Part shown: positions 1-8,976 of the stretch, in pieces
How the letters are laid out: every line of letters starts with the position of its first letter
How positions within the stretch are numbered: the first letter of the stretch is position 1
Assembly: GCA_965242495.1 (NCBI GenBank)
Contig: OZ251446.1
Location: 3,880,239 to 3,944,238, forward strand
Direction: 5' to 3'
Source: CBDESN01 sp965242495
GTDB lineage: Bacteria; Pseudomonadota; Alphaproteobacteria; MPNO01
DNA: 64,000 nt
Notes under the pieces: model-generated
What the model saw: the letters and a program-made list of their open reading frames with translations, nothing else
The model's database searches: none
Told to the model about the DNA's origin: nothing
Program-made: the position numbers and the translations under genes

Positions 1-184
1 GACAGGGAAAACAGGCTGGCCAGCGCCGACCGCGCGACCGCTTCGCGCCGCGGGGCCCGGCGGATCCGCCGGAGCCGCGCCGCCGACAGGGAAAACAGGC
101 TGGCCAGGGCCGACCGCGCGACCGCTTCGCGCCGCGGGGTCGCGCGGATCCACGGGAGCCGCGCCGCCGACAGGGAAAACAGGC
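1..184. repeat. 84-bp tandem repeat at left edge
   Basis: Two near-identical 84-base units (1-84 and 85-168) are followed by the first 16 bases of a third (169-184), after which the similarity fades. Each unit begins with gacagggaaaacaggc. The period is 28 codons, so both strands keep frame across copies. The array probably extends to the left of the window. Confidence 0.85.
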
Positions 185-251
185 CCGTCAGGACCGATTC
201 GCCGGCGACGTCGCGCCGCGTCCGTCGCGCTTTGCGGGTTCGGGACGGCAT
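1..251 (-). CDS. possible start of a repeat-containing ORF, runs off the left edge
   Basis: On the minus strand an ATG at 251, with GGAG seven bases upstream, opens a frame that stays open to base 1 (83 codons). It carries the 84-bp repeat in frame, so each unit encodes a 28-residue block containing LFSLSAARL and PRREAVARSAL. The product would be Arg/Ala-rich and matches no family I recognise. One-base differences between units are mostly non-synonymous on this strand, which argues against strong selection. The plus strand is also open from base 1 to a TGA at 364-366, so the open frame may simply reflect composition. It is listed because the start site is good and the repeat is in frame. Confidence 0.25.
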   Translation of the reverse strand, partial: MPSRTRKARRTRRDVAGESVLTGLFSLSAARLPWIRATPRREAVARSALASLFSLSAARLRRIRRAPRREAVARSALASLFSL

Positions 252-362
252 CGGGGCGCTCCGTGGGCCGGATTGCCGAAGAAGACCTTCGGCGGAGGTT
301 CTTCTTAACGATGCGGCCGTGATAGATTCAACCCCGATTTCGACGTTCACGGCGGCCCACGC

Positions 363-1394
363 ATGAACGAGCCGACGGGCGCGCGAGCCGCTCTCCCCTG
401 GGAATCCGTCCTCGGCGCCGGGAGCGCGGCCGACGCCCGCCCGGCGCCGGCGCTCGAGGATCTCTCCGCCCGCCTGCTCGCGTATCTCCGGGACGCGCTC
501 GCCGACGACCGGCTGGACTACGCGGAGTCGCCGTCCCGGATGCAGGGCGGCTCCCAGGCCCGCATCTACCGCTTCGGACTGCGCAGCGCGTCCCCCGATC
601 TCGCGCCGCCCCTGATCCTGTGCCTGTACCCGCGGGGCTACGGCGCGGCCCGGGTGGTCAAGGAAAGCCTCGTTCAGAACGGACTCGTCCGCCAGTCGTA
701 TCCCGCCCCCCGGGTCCACGCGGCCTGCGTCGACGGGTCGATCCTCGGCGGCCCGTTCCTGGTCATGGAATTCCGCCCGGGCGACCTCCTGCTGCGCGCC
801 CGGCCCGAGGCCGCGCCCGGCATGTTGGGCGAGGCCCACGCCGCCCTGCACCGCATCGATCCGCGCCCGATCCTCGAGTCGTTGCGCGCGCAGGAACGGC
901 CGGAGTCGGGATACCGGTTCGATACGGAGCTGGCCTTGCTCCGCGGGCGGACCGGGAGGCATCCCCGGCTGCGCCCGGTCGTCGACTGGCTGTCGACGAA
1001 CCGCCCCCCGGAACCCGATCCGCCCTCGATCTGCCATGGCGACTTTCACCCCCTCAACGTCCTCGTCCGGGACGGCGAGGTCGCCGGCGTGCTCGACTGG
1101 TCCGACGCCGTCGTCGGCGATCCGGCCTTGGACGTCGCCTGCACGATGCTGGTGATGCGCGTCTTCGGCCGCCAGGTCCTGTCGCCGCCGGCGGCGGACC
1201 GGGCGGCGGAGAGATACCTCGAGGCCTATCCGGCCCCGAGGCCGTTCGATCCCGACCGCCTCGACTACTACCGGATCAGGCGTTGCCTCATCGGCCTGAT
1301 GGACGGGGCGGACGGCCAGGCGGCGTGGCGGGGCTCCTCGATCGCGCGCGAGCTCGCCGCCGACGTCCTTCGCGTCACCGGACTCGCGGTTTGA
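363..1394 (+). CDS. phosphotransferase family protein (APH/choline kinase fold)
   Basis: A 343-aa protein of the aminoglycoside phosphotransferase (APH) enzyme family, which has a protein-kinase-like fold. It shows the Brenner motif HGDFHPLN at residues 225-232, with the catalytic Asp, and the metal-binding DWSDAVVGDPALD at 245-257. The N-terminal 60 residues are less conserved. Members phosphorylate small molecules with a hydroxyl group (antibiotics, sugars, homoserine, macrolides), and the substrate cannot be read from sequence. The ATG at 363 is the first in frame. The gene stands alone upstream of the RiPP export operon with a 320-base gap, so membership of that cluster is possible but not shown. 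It could equally be a housekeeping small-molecule kinase. Confidence 0.85.
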   Translation: MNEPTGARAALPWESVLGAGSAADARPAPALEDLSARLLAYLRDALADDRLDYAESPSRMQGGSQARIYRFGLRSASPDLAPPLILCLYPRGYGAARVVKESLVQNGLVRQSYPAPRVHAACVDGSILGGPFLVMEFRPGDLLLRARPEAAPGMLGEAHAALHRIDPRPILESLRAQERPESGYRFDTELALLRGRTGRHPRLRPVVDWLSTNRPPEPDPPSICHGDFHPLNVLVRDGEVAGVLDWSDAVVGDPALDVACTMLVMRVFGRQVLSPPAADRAAERYLEAYPAPRPFDPDRLDYYRIRRCLIGLMDGADGQAAWRGSSIARELAADVLRVTGLAV

Positions 1395-1514
1395 ACGTCC
1401 GGGCGGCGCCCCGTCCGGCATACGGCTCGCCGGGCGCGGCCCCGCGGACGCCCGCCCGCGAAACCCGTCCGCAGGACCCGGAACAGGCCCGCGTTCCGAA
1501 GCCTGCAACCGGGG

Positions 1515-1543
1515 TTGACGGGCCGATGGCCGGTCCGATACGC
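1515..1543 (+). promoter_or_regulatory. candidate promoter of the export operon
   Basis: TTGACG at 1515-1520 is followed after 17 bases by ATACGC at 1538-1543, a sigma-70-like arrangement 170 bases ahead of the HlyD gene. The predicted 5' leader would contain the 24-G tract. Apart from this site and the G tract, nothing recognisable lies in 1395-1714. Confidence 0.4.
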
Positions 1544-1629
1544 TTCCCGCGGCGCGCGGCTCCCATGGTAGAGAACGCCGACATGGAAAACGGCTTGGCG
1601 ATTACGCTTCTGTGCTCCCCTGCCCGCGC

Positions 1630-1653
1630 GGGGGGGGGGGGGGGGGGGGGGGG
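1630..1653. repeat. homopolymer of 24 G
   Basis: An uninterrupted run of 24 G lies in the 5' leader of the RiPP export operon, 61 bases before the HlyD start codon. Such runs slip during replication and can change promoter spacing or leader structure. Length calls in such tracts are also error-prone in sequencing. Confidence 0.9.
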
Positions 1654-1714
1654 TAGCCGTCGGCCTCGTGCGGGGCCGCGGCGCATCCGCTCCTGATCTC
1701 TGATCGCGCATACC

Positions 1715-2965
1715 ATGGCTACACAGTTGTTCAGACAGGCCGCGTTGGACCGTCTCTCCTCGCCGGAGCAGCTCGACCGCGCGCTCACCGTCACCACGTC
1801 CAAGGCTTGGTTGGCGCTCGCCGCGATAGGGGTGATGGCGGCCGCGGTCGTGACCTGGGCCGTGGAGGGCGAGGTGCCGACCTACGTAAAGGCCAACGGA
1901 ATCCTGTTCAGCCACGGCGGCGCGGTCGTCGACGCGGTGCCGACCGGCGTGGGCGCGTTGTCCAGGATCATCCCCGCCGCCGGCGACGTGGTGGAGAAGG
2001 GGGAGATCGTGGCCGAGGTCATCAACCGGGAGATGATCGAGCGCCATCGCGGCGCGCTCGCCCTGGTGGAGGAGCGCAAGCGGGCGCTCGCGGACTTCAA
2101 GGCGGCGGCGACGGCGGAAGACGCGCTGATCGAAAAGAACGTCGGTCGGCAACGCGCGCGTCTGAATCGGATCGAACGCAGCAACCGCCGGCAGACCGAG
2201 GCGGCCCGCGAACGCCTCGCCAACCACCAGCAGCTCTACCGGGACCGCATCGTCACCCGGGTGACGGTGGAGCGCAGCCAGCAGGCGTTCGATCGGGCCC
2301 AACGGGAGCTGTTCGGCACGCTGCGCGAACGCGACAGCCTGGAATCCCGCGAGCTGCGGCGCCGGAACGAGCGCGAGACCCGCGTCACCGAGATGGAATC
2401 GCGGCTTCGGGCGGCGGAGCGTCAGGCGAGCGAGCTCGCGACCCAGATCGATACGCAGCAGGTGTCGGCTCCGGTCTCGGGCCGCGTCACCGAGATCAAG
2501 GCCGCGGTCGGCGCCGTGCTTCGCCCGGGCCAGCCCGTGCTCAGCATCAAGACGGTCGAGGGCGAGCTCGGGGTGCTGATCTACATACCGCCGGTCGACG
2601 GCAAGAAGATCGAGCCGGGAATGAAGGTCCTGGTGTCGCCGACCACGGTGCGGCGCGAGGAGTACGGCTCCCTGAAGGGAGAGGTGGAGAGCGTCTCCTC
2701 GTTTCCGGCCAGCCAGGAGGGCATGATCGCCGTGCTCCAGAACCGGAGCCTCGTCCAGACCCTTTCGGAGGACGGAGCGCCCTATTCCGGGCGGGTGCTC
2801 CTCGAGGCGGACCCGTCGACCGAAAGCGGCTTCGCCTGGACCTCTCCCAAGGCGTCGGGGGAGAAGCTCACTTCCGGCACGCTCGCCAGCATCGAGATCA
2901 AGACCGAGAGTCAGGCGCCCATCACGCTGGTCGTGCCTCTGATCAAGGAAACCTTCGGGCTTTGA
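1715..2965 (+). CDS. HlyD-family adaptor of an NHLM-type bacteriocin export system
   Basis: A 416-aa periplasmic adaptor (membrane fusion protein). A short cytoplasmic N-terminus precedes one membrane segment at about residues 31-50. A long Glu/Arg-rich coiled coil (about 115-250) follows, then the second half of the lipoyl-like hairpin (VSAPVSGRVTEIKA region) and beta-barrel domains. Length and layout match the HlyD protein of the NHLM (nitrile-hydratase-leader microcin) export module. It would bridge the two ABC exporters encoded directly downstream to TolC encoded at 8977-10425. The first ATG in the conserved context is used, though no strong Shine-Dalgarno precedes it. The 70-base gap to the next gene holds a 19-codon ORF (2980-3039) whose stop overlaps the next GTG start. 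Confidence 0.88.
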   Translation: MATQLFRQAALDRLSSPEQLDRALTVTTSKAWLALAAIGVMAAAVVTWAVEGEVPTYVKANGILFSHGGAVVDAVPTGVGALSRIIPAAGDVVEKGEIVAEVINREMIERHRGALALVEERKRALADFKAAATAEDALIEKNVGRQRARLNRIERSNRRQTEAARERLANHQQLYRDRIVTRVTVERSQQAFDRAQRELFGTLRERDSLESRELRRRNERETRVTEMESRLRAAERQASELATQIDTQQVSAPVSGRVTEIKAAVGAVLRPGQPVLSIKTVEGELGVLIYIPPVDGKKIEPGMKVLVSPTTVRREEYGSLKGEVESVSSFPASQEGMIAVLQNRSLVQTLSEDGAPYSGRVLLEADPSTESGFAWTSPKASGEKLTSGTLASIEIKTESQAPITLVVPLIKETFGL

Positions 2966-3035
2966 GCGTGCGCCGCGCGATGACCGTCACGCCTTCCGCG
3001 ATCGACGCCCGGCCTTCCGGGGGAACGTTCGGGCC

Positions 3036-5243
3036 GTGAGCTCTCCCCCCGATCGTCCTCCCCTGCAACCGAACCTCCGACGCAAGCGCGGCGGGCGCCG
3101 CGCGACGCCCACCATCCTGCAGATGGAGGCGACGGAGTGCGGGGCCGCCTGCCTCGCGATGATCCTCGCCCGTCACGGCCGATGGGTGCCGCTCGAGGAA
3201 CTGCGGGTGCGCTGCGGCGTGTCGCGCGACGGCAGCAAGGCGGGCAACATGCTGCGGGCGGCGCGCGAGTACGGCCTCGTCGCGCAGGGCTATCGGCGCG
3301 AGCCGGGCCGCCTGTTCGACCTCCCCTTCCCGATGATCGTCTTCTGGAATTTCAACCATTTCATCGTGCTCGAGGGGATCAAGGGCGACGCCGTCTACAT
3401 CAACGACCCGGGCCAGGGGCCGCGCCGGATCTCCATGCAGGAGTTCGACGAGGGATTCACCGGCGTGTGCCTGGCCTTCGCCCCCGGTCCGGAGTTCCAC
3501 CGGGCGGGCGGTCCGCCGAGCGTGGCGCGCGGCCTGCTCTCCCGTCTCGGCCACGCGCGTTCGCCGCTTTTCTTCGTCGTGCTGGCGACCCTGACCCTGG
3601 TGGTGCCGGGCCTCGCCATTCCGACGATATCCAAGGTATTCGTGGACGACGTACTGATCCCGCGCAGCGAAACCCTGCTCCTGCCGCTGCTGATCGGCCT
3701 GGGGACCGCCGCCCTCCTGCAAGGGGGGCTCACCCTGCTGCAACAGGACTGCCTCGCCCGCATGGAGACCAAGCTCTCCCTGGTCACGACGTCGCGCTTC
3801 TTCTACCACGTCGTGACCTTGCCGATGACCTTCTTCGGCCAGCGTTTCGCCGGCGACATCGCCAGTCGGGTGATGTCGAACGACAACGTCGCGCGGCTGA
3901 TCTCGGGCGAGCTCGCCACCAACACGATCAACATGCTCACCATGACGATCTACGCGGTCGTCATGATCTCCTACGACCTGACGCTGACGCTGGTCGCGGT
4001 CGGCATGGTCGCCATCAACCTGCTGGCCCTGCGGCTGGTGTCCCGCGTCCGGGAGGACGGGAGCCGCCGTCTGCTCAAGGAGCAGGGCAAGGTGTTCGGC
4101 GCCTCCGTCAACGGCGTCCACATGATCGAGACGCTGAAGGCCAACGGCACCGAGGGCGTATTCTTCACCCGCTGGTCCGGGATGCAGGCCAACGCGCTCA
4201 CCGCGCAGCAGGAGCTCGGGCTGTTCACGAACCTTCTGGGCGTCGTCCCGCCGTTGCTGTCCTCGATCACCACGGTCGCCATTCTCGGCGTCGGCGGCCT
4301 GCGCGTCCTCGACGGCGCGCTCACCATCGGCGGTCTGGTCGCCTTCCAGAGCCTCGTCAGGAGCTTTTCCACGCCGATCGAAGGACTCGTCCATTTCGCG
4401 GCCAATCTTCAGACGGTCAAGGGCGACATCGCCAGGCTCGACGACGTGCTGCACTACGAGCCGGACGTGCGCGCGGCGCGGGGCGTGGATCCCGAATACG
4501 CGCCGGAGTCGCTTCCTCCGCCTCCCCGCGGTTTCGTCTCGCTCGAGAACGTCACCTTCGGCTACAACGTCCAGGAGCCGCCGCTGATCGAGAATTTCAG
4601 CCTCCAGGCCGGGCCCGGCCAGCGCATAGCCCTGGTCGGCGGCTCCGGGAGCGGCAAGTCGACCATCGGGAGGCTGATCTGCGGTCTGCTGGAGCCGTGG
4701 TCGGGAGTCGTGCGCATCGACGGGCGGCCCGTCGGCGACATCGCCCCCGGCAGCCTCATCGAAACGATCTCCTACGTCGACCAGGAAGTCGTCCTGTTCG
4801 AGGGAAGCGTGCGCGACAACGTCACCCTGTGGAATCCTCTCATCGAAGACCACAGCGTCACCCAGGCCCTGCGCGACGCCGCGATCCACGACGAGATCAT
4901 GTCCGTTCCCGGCAAGTACGACGCGGCGGTGGACGAGAACGGGCGCAATTTCAGCGGCGGGCAGCGTCAGCGCCTGGAAATCGCCCGCGCGCTGTCGTCC
5001 AACCCCGCCGTTCTGGTGCTCGACGAGGCCACCGCGGCGCTCGATGCGTTGACCGAGATGGAGATCGACGACCGCCTCCGCCGGCGCGGCTGCACCTGTC
5101 TCATCATCGCCCACCGGCTCAGCACCATCCGGGACGCGGACGCGATCATCGTTCTCGACCGCGGCCGCGTGGTTCAGGAGGGCACGCACGAGCAGCTGAT
5201 GGAGCAGGAAGGCCTCTATCGCACGCTGATCACGTCGAGTTGA
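3036..5243 (+). CDS. NHLM-type ABC exporter with N-terminal C39 peptidase
   Basis: A 735-aa peptidase-containing ABC transporter. The C39 domain occupies about residues 25-150, with catalytic Cys35 (ECGAACLAM), His108 (FNHFIVLEG) and Asp124 (NDPGQGPRR) all present. Six membrane helices follow (about 170-450), then a nucleotide-binding domain with Walker A GGSGSGKST near 535, signature FSGGQRQRL near 638 and Walker B VLVLDEATAALD near 660. Family members cut leader peptides after Gly-Gly and pump out the product. The start is GTG at 3036, overlapping the stop of a tiny upstream ORF. It is four bases from the next gene, so the two are co-transcribed. The NHLP precursor of this cluster lacks a Gly-Gly site, so its natural substrate is unclear. 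Confidence 0.92.
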   Translation: MSSPPDRPPLQPNLRRKRGGRRATPTILQMEATECGAACLAMILARHGRWVPLEELRVRCGVSRDGSKAGNMLRAAREYGLVAQGYRREPGRLFDLPFPMIVFWNFNHFIVLEGIKGDAVYINDPGQGPRRISMQEFDEGFTGVCLAFAPGPEFHRAGGPPSVARGLLSRLGHARSPLFFVVLATLTLVVPGLAIPTISKVFVDDVLIPRSETLLLPLLIGLGTAALLQGGLTLLQQDCLARMETKLSLVTTSRFFYHVVTLPMTFFGQRFAGDIASRVMSNDNVARLISGELATNTINMLTMTIYAVVMISYDLTLTLVAVGMVAINLLALRLVSRVREDGSRRLLKEQGKVFGASVNGVHMIETLKANGTEGVFFTRWSGMQANALTAQQELGLFTNLLGVVPPLLSSITTVAILGVGGLRVLDGALTIGGLVAFQSLVRSFSTPIEGLVHFAANLQTVKGDIARLDDVLHYEPDVRAARGVDPEYAPESLPPPPRGFVSLENVTFGYNVQEPPLIENFSLQAGPGQRIALVGGSGSGKSTIGRLICGLLEPWSGVVRIDGRPVGDIAPGSLIETISYVDQEVVLFEGSVRDNVTLWNPLIEDHSVTQALRDAAIHDEIMSVPGKYDAAVDENGRNFSGGQRQRLEIARALSSNPAVLVLDEATAALDALTEMEIDDRLRRRGCTCLIIAHRLSTIRDADAIIVLDRGRVVQEGTHEQLMEQEGLYRTLITSS

Positions 5244-5247
5244 AGCG

Positions 5248-8166
5248 ATGACCGACAGCACCGTCGCCGAACGATTCGAAGGCGTCTCCTTCAAGGCCGG
5301 GGCGAACCAGCCCTTCCTCATGGACGAGCCCGAGCGGGCCTTCTGGGTCGAGAGCGGACATCTGGACGTCTTCGCGGTCGAGCTGATCGACAACGAGGTG
5401 ACCAGCCGCACGCCCTTCGTCACCCGCGTGCCCGCCGGGGCGATGTGCCTGGGCGCCCAACGCCTGACCGGCCCCAGGGGATCGGCGCTCTTCAGCTTCA
5501 TGGCCGTGCCTTCCATGGACGCGACCATCACCGCGGGCGCGCGCGCCGGCATCGCCTCCGAAGACAATTTCGACCTCGACGCGACGATCTGGATCGACGA
5601 GTGGGTCGCCCGGCTCTCGGAGTTCCTGGTTCGCGGCAAGGGCCCGCCGCCGCGCGCCGCGCAGCTGCTCGACGCCGACCCGAACGTGCCCTATCCCGCG
5701 GGCGCCGCGGTGAGCGCGCATCACTCGGACATCGTCTGGGTCACCGCCAACGGGCCGATGCGCTTCACCGGACATGAGAGGCTGGTCACCGAAGCCGGCA
5801 GCCACCCGGTGCCGCTGTCCGAGCGGACCTGGTTCGAGCTGGACGCCGACACCGAGGTTTCGGCGTTTCACACGCCGACCATCGTCGTCACCGGGCGGCT
5901 CTGGCCGGCCCTCGACCGCTTCAGCGCCCTGACGCTGGAGCACGCGGCCATCGCCGAGGACGAGAGGTTCCAGAGCCACGAAGAGATCCATCGGAGACTG
6001 CGACAGTCCCGCCGCGCGACCGCGGAGAGGCTGTTCGGGAATCTGGGCGGCGTGCTGGGCGCGGCGCGGGGCCGCGAGATCGCCGCGTCGGACGCCCGGA
6101 CGCCGCTGCAAACGGCGACCGGCATCGTCGCCGAATCCGCAGGGGTCGCGCTCAACATTCCGCGCAACATGGAAGAATCCGCCGATCCGAAAGAGGCGGT
6201 GGAGGCGATCGCCCGCGCGTCCGGGATCCGCGCGCGGGGAATCACGCTCGTTTCCGATTGGTGGCGGCGGGACGGACCTTCCCTCGTCGCGCTCGCGGGC
6301 GAGGAGAAACGACCGGTCGCTCTGCTTTCGGACCGCGGCGCCTATCGCGCGATCGATCCGGCCACCGGCGCGGCCTTCGCCGTGGGAGAAAAAGAGGCCG
6401 CCGCGATCGGGCGGCACGGCTTGATGCTCCACCCGGCCCTTCCGCTACAGGTGAAGGACGGGCTGGCGGCCCTGCTGCACGCCGTGCGCGGGCGCGGGAG
6501 GGATTTCGGCGTCCTGCTCACCATGGCCGTCATCGGCGCCCTGGTCGCCCTGCTGACTCCGGTTCTGACCGGCGAGCTTCTCGCCGAGGTCATTCCGCGC
6601 GTGGATACGCCGGTGTGGGTCGCCTACCTCGCCGCGCTCCTGCTCGCCGCGTTCGGCACCGCGACGTTCGACGTGGTGCGCGCCCTGGCGTTGCTGCGAA
6701 TCGAGGGCCGGGTCGACGAATACCTCCAGGCCGCGGTCTGGATTCGGCTGCTCTCCCTGCCGGCGCCGTTCTTCCGCGGCTTCACCGCCGGCGACCTGGC
6801 CGACCGGGCGAACGGCATCACCATGATCCGGCAGATGCTGACCGGCGCCACCGCGAGCGCGGTGATCGGCGGCGTGTTCTCGATCTTCAGCTACATCCTG
6901 CTGTTCTACTACAGTTGGCGGCTCGCGCTGTGCGCGGGCGCCCTGCTGCTCGTCCTCATGGCCGCCACCTGGTTCTTCGCGCGCGGCGCGATCGGCCATC
7001 ATCGCGCGGCGTTCACCATCCAGGGGTTGATCGACGGCTTCGTTTTTCAGCTGATCACCGGGCTCACCAAGCTCCGGATGGCGAACGCCGAGACCGATGC
7101 GCTCGCGCGCTGGGCGGAGCGCTACGCCGCGCAGAAGCGCGAGACGCTCGCCGCGCGCCGCTGGATCGCGGGCCAGCTGTCCTTCAACAGCATGTTCGCG
7201 CCGCTGGCCACGCTCACCCTCTTCGCCCTCATCTGGTACATGCTCATCGACGGCGGGCTACAGGCGGCGTTCGGCCTCGCCGACTTCCTGTCCTTCAACG
7301 CCGCCTTCGGGCAGTTCGCCGCGGCGATGACCGGGCTGACCGCGGCGTGGACGACGGTGGTGTCCGTCATCCCGCTCTTCGAGCGCGTCCAGCCGATCCT
7401 CGAAGCCGAACCCGAGACGGTCGGCGGCGCCGACCCGGGCGACCTGAACGGGGACGTCGAGTTCGCCAACGTCTCCTTCCGCTATCTGCCGTCGGTCCCG
7501 AACGCGGTCGACAGGGTGTCCTTTCATATCCGCCCGGGCGATTTCGTGGCCTTCGTCGGGCCGTCCGGCTCCGGGAAATCGACGATCTATCGCCTGCTGC
7601 TCGGCTTCGAACGTCCGGACTCGGGCGCGGTCTTCCTCGACGGGCACGACCTGTCGAGCCTCGACATGGCGGCGGTCCGCTCCCGCATGGGCGTGGTCAT
7701 GCAGAACAGCCAGCTCGCCGCCGACAGCATCTTCAAGAACATCTCCTGCGGAGCGCCGATGAGCATGGACGAAGCCTGGGAGGCCGCCCGGGCGGTCGGT
7801 CTCGACGACGACGTCCAGGCGATGCCGATGGGTATGCACACGGTGCTGCCCGAAGGAGGCGGAGGGTTGTCCGGCGGGCAGAAGCAGCGGCTGCTGATCG
7901 CCCGCGCCCTGGCCCGCAAGCCGCGCATCGTGCTGTTCGACGAAGCCACGAGCGCCCTCGACAACCGCACCCAGGCGATCGTCCAGGCGTCGCTGAAACG
8001 GCTCAGCATCACCCGCGTGGTGATCGCCCACCGTCTCACCACGGTCCAGGACGCCGACCGGATCTTCGTGCTGGAGGCGGGGCGGATCGTCGAGACCGGG
8101 CGCTACGACGATCTCATGGCGCGCGACGGCGTCTTCGCCGCCCTGGCGCAGCGTCAGATCGTCTGA
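5248..8166 (+). CDS. NHLM-type ABC exporter, second component
   Basis: A 972-aa protein with a large N-terminal soluble region (about 1-400), whose start resembles a cyclic-nucleotide/cupin-like sensor fold. A membrane domain (about 420-680) and an ABC ATPase domain follow (Walker A GPSGSGKST near 770, signature LSGGQKQRL near 873, Walker B IVLFDEATSALD shortly after). It has no C39 Cys/His pair. Length and order match the second ABC protein of NHLM export systems, which always travels with the peptidase-type partner. Its role beside the first exporter is not established in the family. It is translated four bases after the preceding stop, and its last 13 bases overlap the convergent dioxygenase gene. 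Confidence 0.88.
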   Translation: MTDSTVAERFEGVSFKAGANQPFLMDEPERAFWVESGHLDVFAVELIDNEVTSRTPFVTRVPAGAMCLGAQRLTGPRGSALFSFMAVPSMDATITAGARAGIASEDNFDLDATIWIDEWVARLSEFLVRGKGPPPRAAQLLDADPNVPYPAGAAVSAHHSDIVWVTANGPMRFTGHERLVTEAGSHPVPLSERTWFELDADTEVSAFHTPTIVVTGRLWPALDRFSALTLEHAAIAEDERFQSHEEIHRRLRQSRRATAERLFGNLGGVLGAARGREIAASDARTPLQTATGIVAESAGVALNIPRNMEESADPKEAVEAIARASGIRARGITLVSDWWRRDGPSLVALAGEEKRPVALLSDRGAYRAIDPATGAAFAVGEKEAAAIGRHGLMLHPALPLQVKDGLAALLHAVRGRGRDFGVLLTMAVIGALVALLTPVLTGELLAEVIPRVDTPVWVAYLAALLLAAFGTATFDVVRALALLRIEGRVDEYLQAAVWIRLLSLPAPFFRGFTAGDLADRANGITMIRQMLTGATASAVIGGVFSIFSYILLFYYSWRLALCAGALLLVLMAATWFFARGAIGHHRAAFTIQGLIDGFVFQLITGLTKLRMANAETDALARWAERYAAQKRETLAARRWIAGQLSFNSMFAPLATLTLFALIWYMLIDGGLQAAFGLADFLSFNAAFGQFAAAMTGLTAAWTTVVSVIPLFERVQPILEAEPETVGGADPGDLNGDVEFANVSFRYLPSVPNAVDRVSFHIRPGDFVAFVGPSGSGKSTIYRLLLGFERPDSGAVFLDGHDLSSLDMAAVRSRMGVVMQNSQLAADSIFKNISCGAPMSMDEAWEAARAVGLDDDVQAMPMGMHTVLPEGGGGLSGGQKQRLLIARALARKPRIVLFDEATSALDNRTQAIVQASLKRLSITRVVIAHRLTTVQDADRIFVLEAGRIVETGRYDDLMARDGVFAALAQRQIV

Positions 8167-8954
8167 CCCGCCGGCCGCCCGGTCACGTACTCCACGTACT
8201 CGCGCCACTCCGCCGAATAGACGGCGTCGTGCAGGGTCAGCCGCTTCACGCCGGCCTCGTAGATTCCGCAGTGCAGCATGTTGCTCCGGTAGATGACGAG
8301 ATCGCCGGGCGACGCCTCGACGTTGACCGCGCCGCATGACCGCAACCCGTCCAGAAGTTCGCTCCGCAAGGCGTCGATCTTCCCGGGGTCCATGGAGCGG
8401 CTCCGGCAGTCGCGATAGCCGCCGCGCGCCCCGACCATGCGCGCTTCGCCTTCGCGGTCGTCCCTCGCGTGAGAGCCCGGTATCACCCACAGGCTCGAAT
8501 CGGGGAGCAGGGGGATGTTGATCTGGTTGAAGTATCTCAGATCCCCGGTCCGGGCCTTCCACGCATCGACGTCCAGGTTCTCCAGGAAGTCGCGATAGTC
8601 CCGGTGCAGCCCCGTCGACCACCAGCGATCGAGGGGCTCGATCAGAAGACCGGTGAGATGAGGGTCGCGCGACATCTTCGGGGCCGGCCGTATCTTTTCC
8701 CCGAATATCGCGTCGATGGACCGGTCGAGCCGCGGATTGTCGTAGAACGCCGCGATCCAGGCCGAATCTCCGGCGACGAGGCGCGACTGGAGGGGCTGGA
8801 TGCGCTGGATGTTGCGGTCGAAGCTCCGGCGCCGGCCTTGGTCCGGCAGATGCTCGACCAGGCGGATCGCCGAATCGACCTCCCCGGCTCCGAAGACGCC
8901 GCCGATATGGATGAACCCCGCTTCGAGGTACCGGTCGAGCAGGTCCGACGTCAT
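8154..8954 (-). CDS. phytanoyl-CoA dioxygenase-like 2OG/Fe(II) enzyme
   Basis: A 266-aa protein of the PhyH type. The iron facial triad is visible as His117 and Asp119 (GLHRDY) and distal His228 (MLHCG). Arg238 (GVKRLTLHD) is placed to hold the 2-oxoglutarate carboxylate. Such enzymes hydroxylate, desaturate or halogenate small molecules and peptides. It is the last gene of the minus-strand biosynthetic arm (ycaO, precursor, tolC, then this gene 22 bases on), so a tailoring role on the RiPP or its building block is likely. The site has Asp, not Gly/Ala, so hydroxylation is more likely than halogenation. The 3' end overlaps the convergent ABC gene by 13 bases. Confidence 0.85.
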   Translation of the reverse strand: MTSDLLDRYLEAGFIHIGGVFGAGEVDSAIRLVEHLPDQGRRRSFDRNIQRIQPLQSRLVAGDSAWIAAFYDNPRLDRSIDAIFGEKIRPAPKMSRDPHLTGLLIEPLDRWWSTGLHRDYRDFLENLDVDAWKARTGDLRYFNQINIPLLPDSSLWVIPGSHARDDREGEARMVGARGGYRDCRSRSMDPGKIDALRSELLDGLRSCGAVNVEASPGDLVIYRSNMLHCGIYEAGVKRLTLHDAVYSAEWREYVEYVTGRPAGQTI

Positions 8955-8976
8955 CCTTGCAGCGCCGGGGCGGGGT

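Noticed and set aside
1583..1696. Short plus-strand ORF containing eight Gly from the G tract, as a possible RiPP precursor
   Set aside because: No leader similarity, no Shine-Dalgarno, and the frame depends on the exact length of a slippery homopolymer. Treated as leader DNA.
2980..3039. 19-codon ORF between the HlyD and C39-ABC genes with a Gly-Gly pair
   Set aside because: Too short, with no ribosome-binding site. The Gly-Gly is followed by only four residues and there is no NHLP leader. At most a coupling ORF.
2943..5639. 898-codon open frame on the minus strand opposite the C39-ABC gene
   Set aside because: It lies antisense to a gene with complete family motifs, is Asp/Arg/Val-rich shadow sequence, and shows no domain. 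High G+C makes such frames common here.
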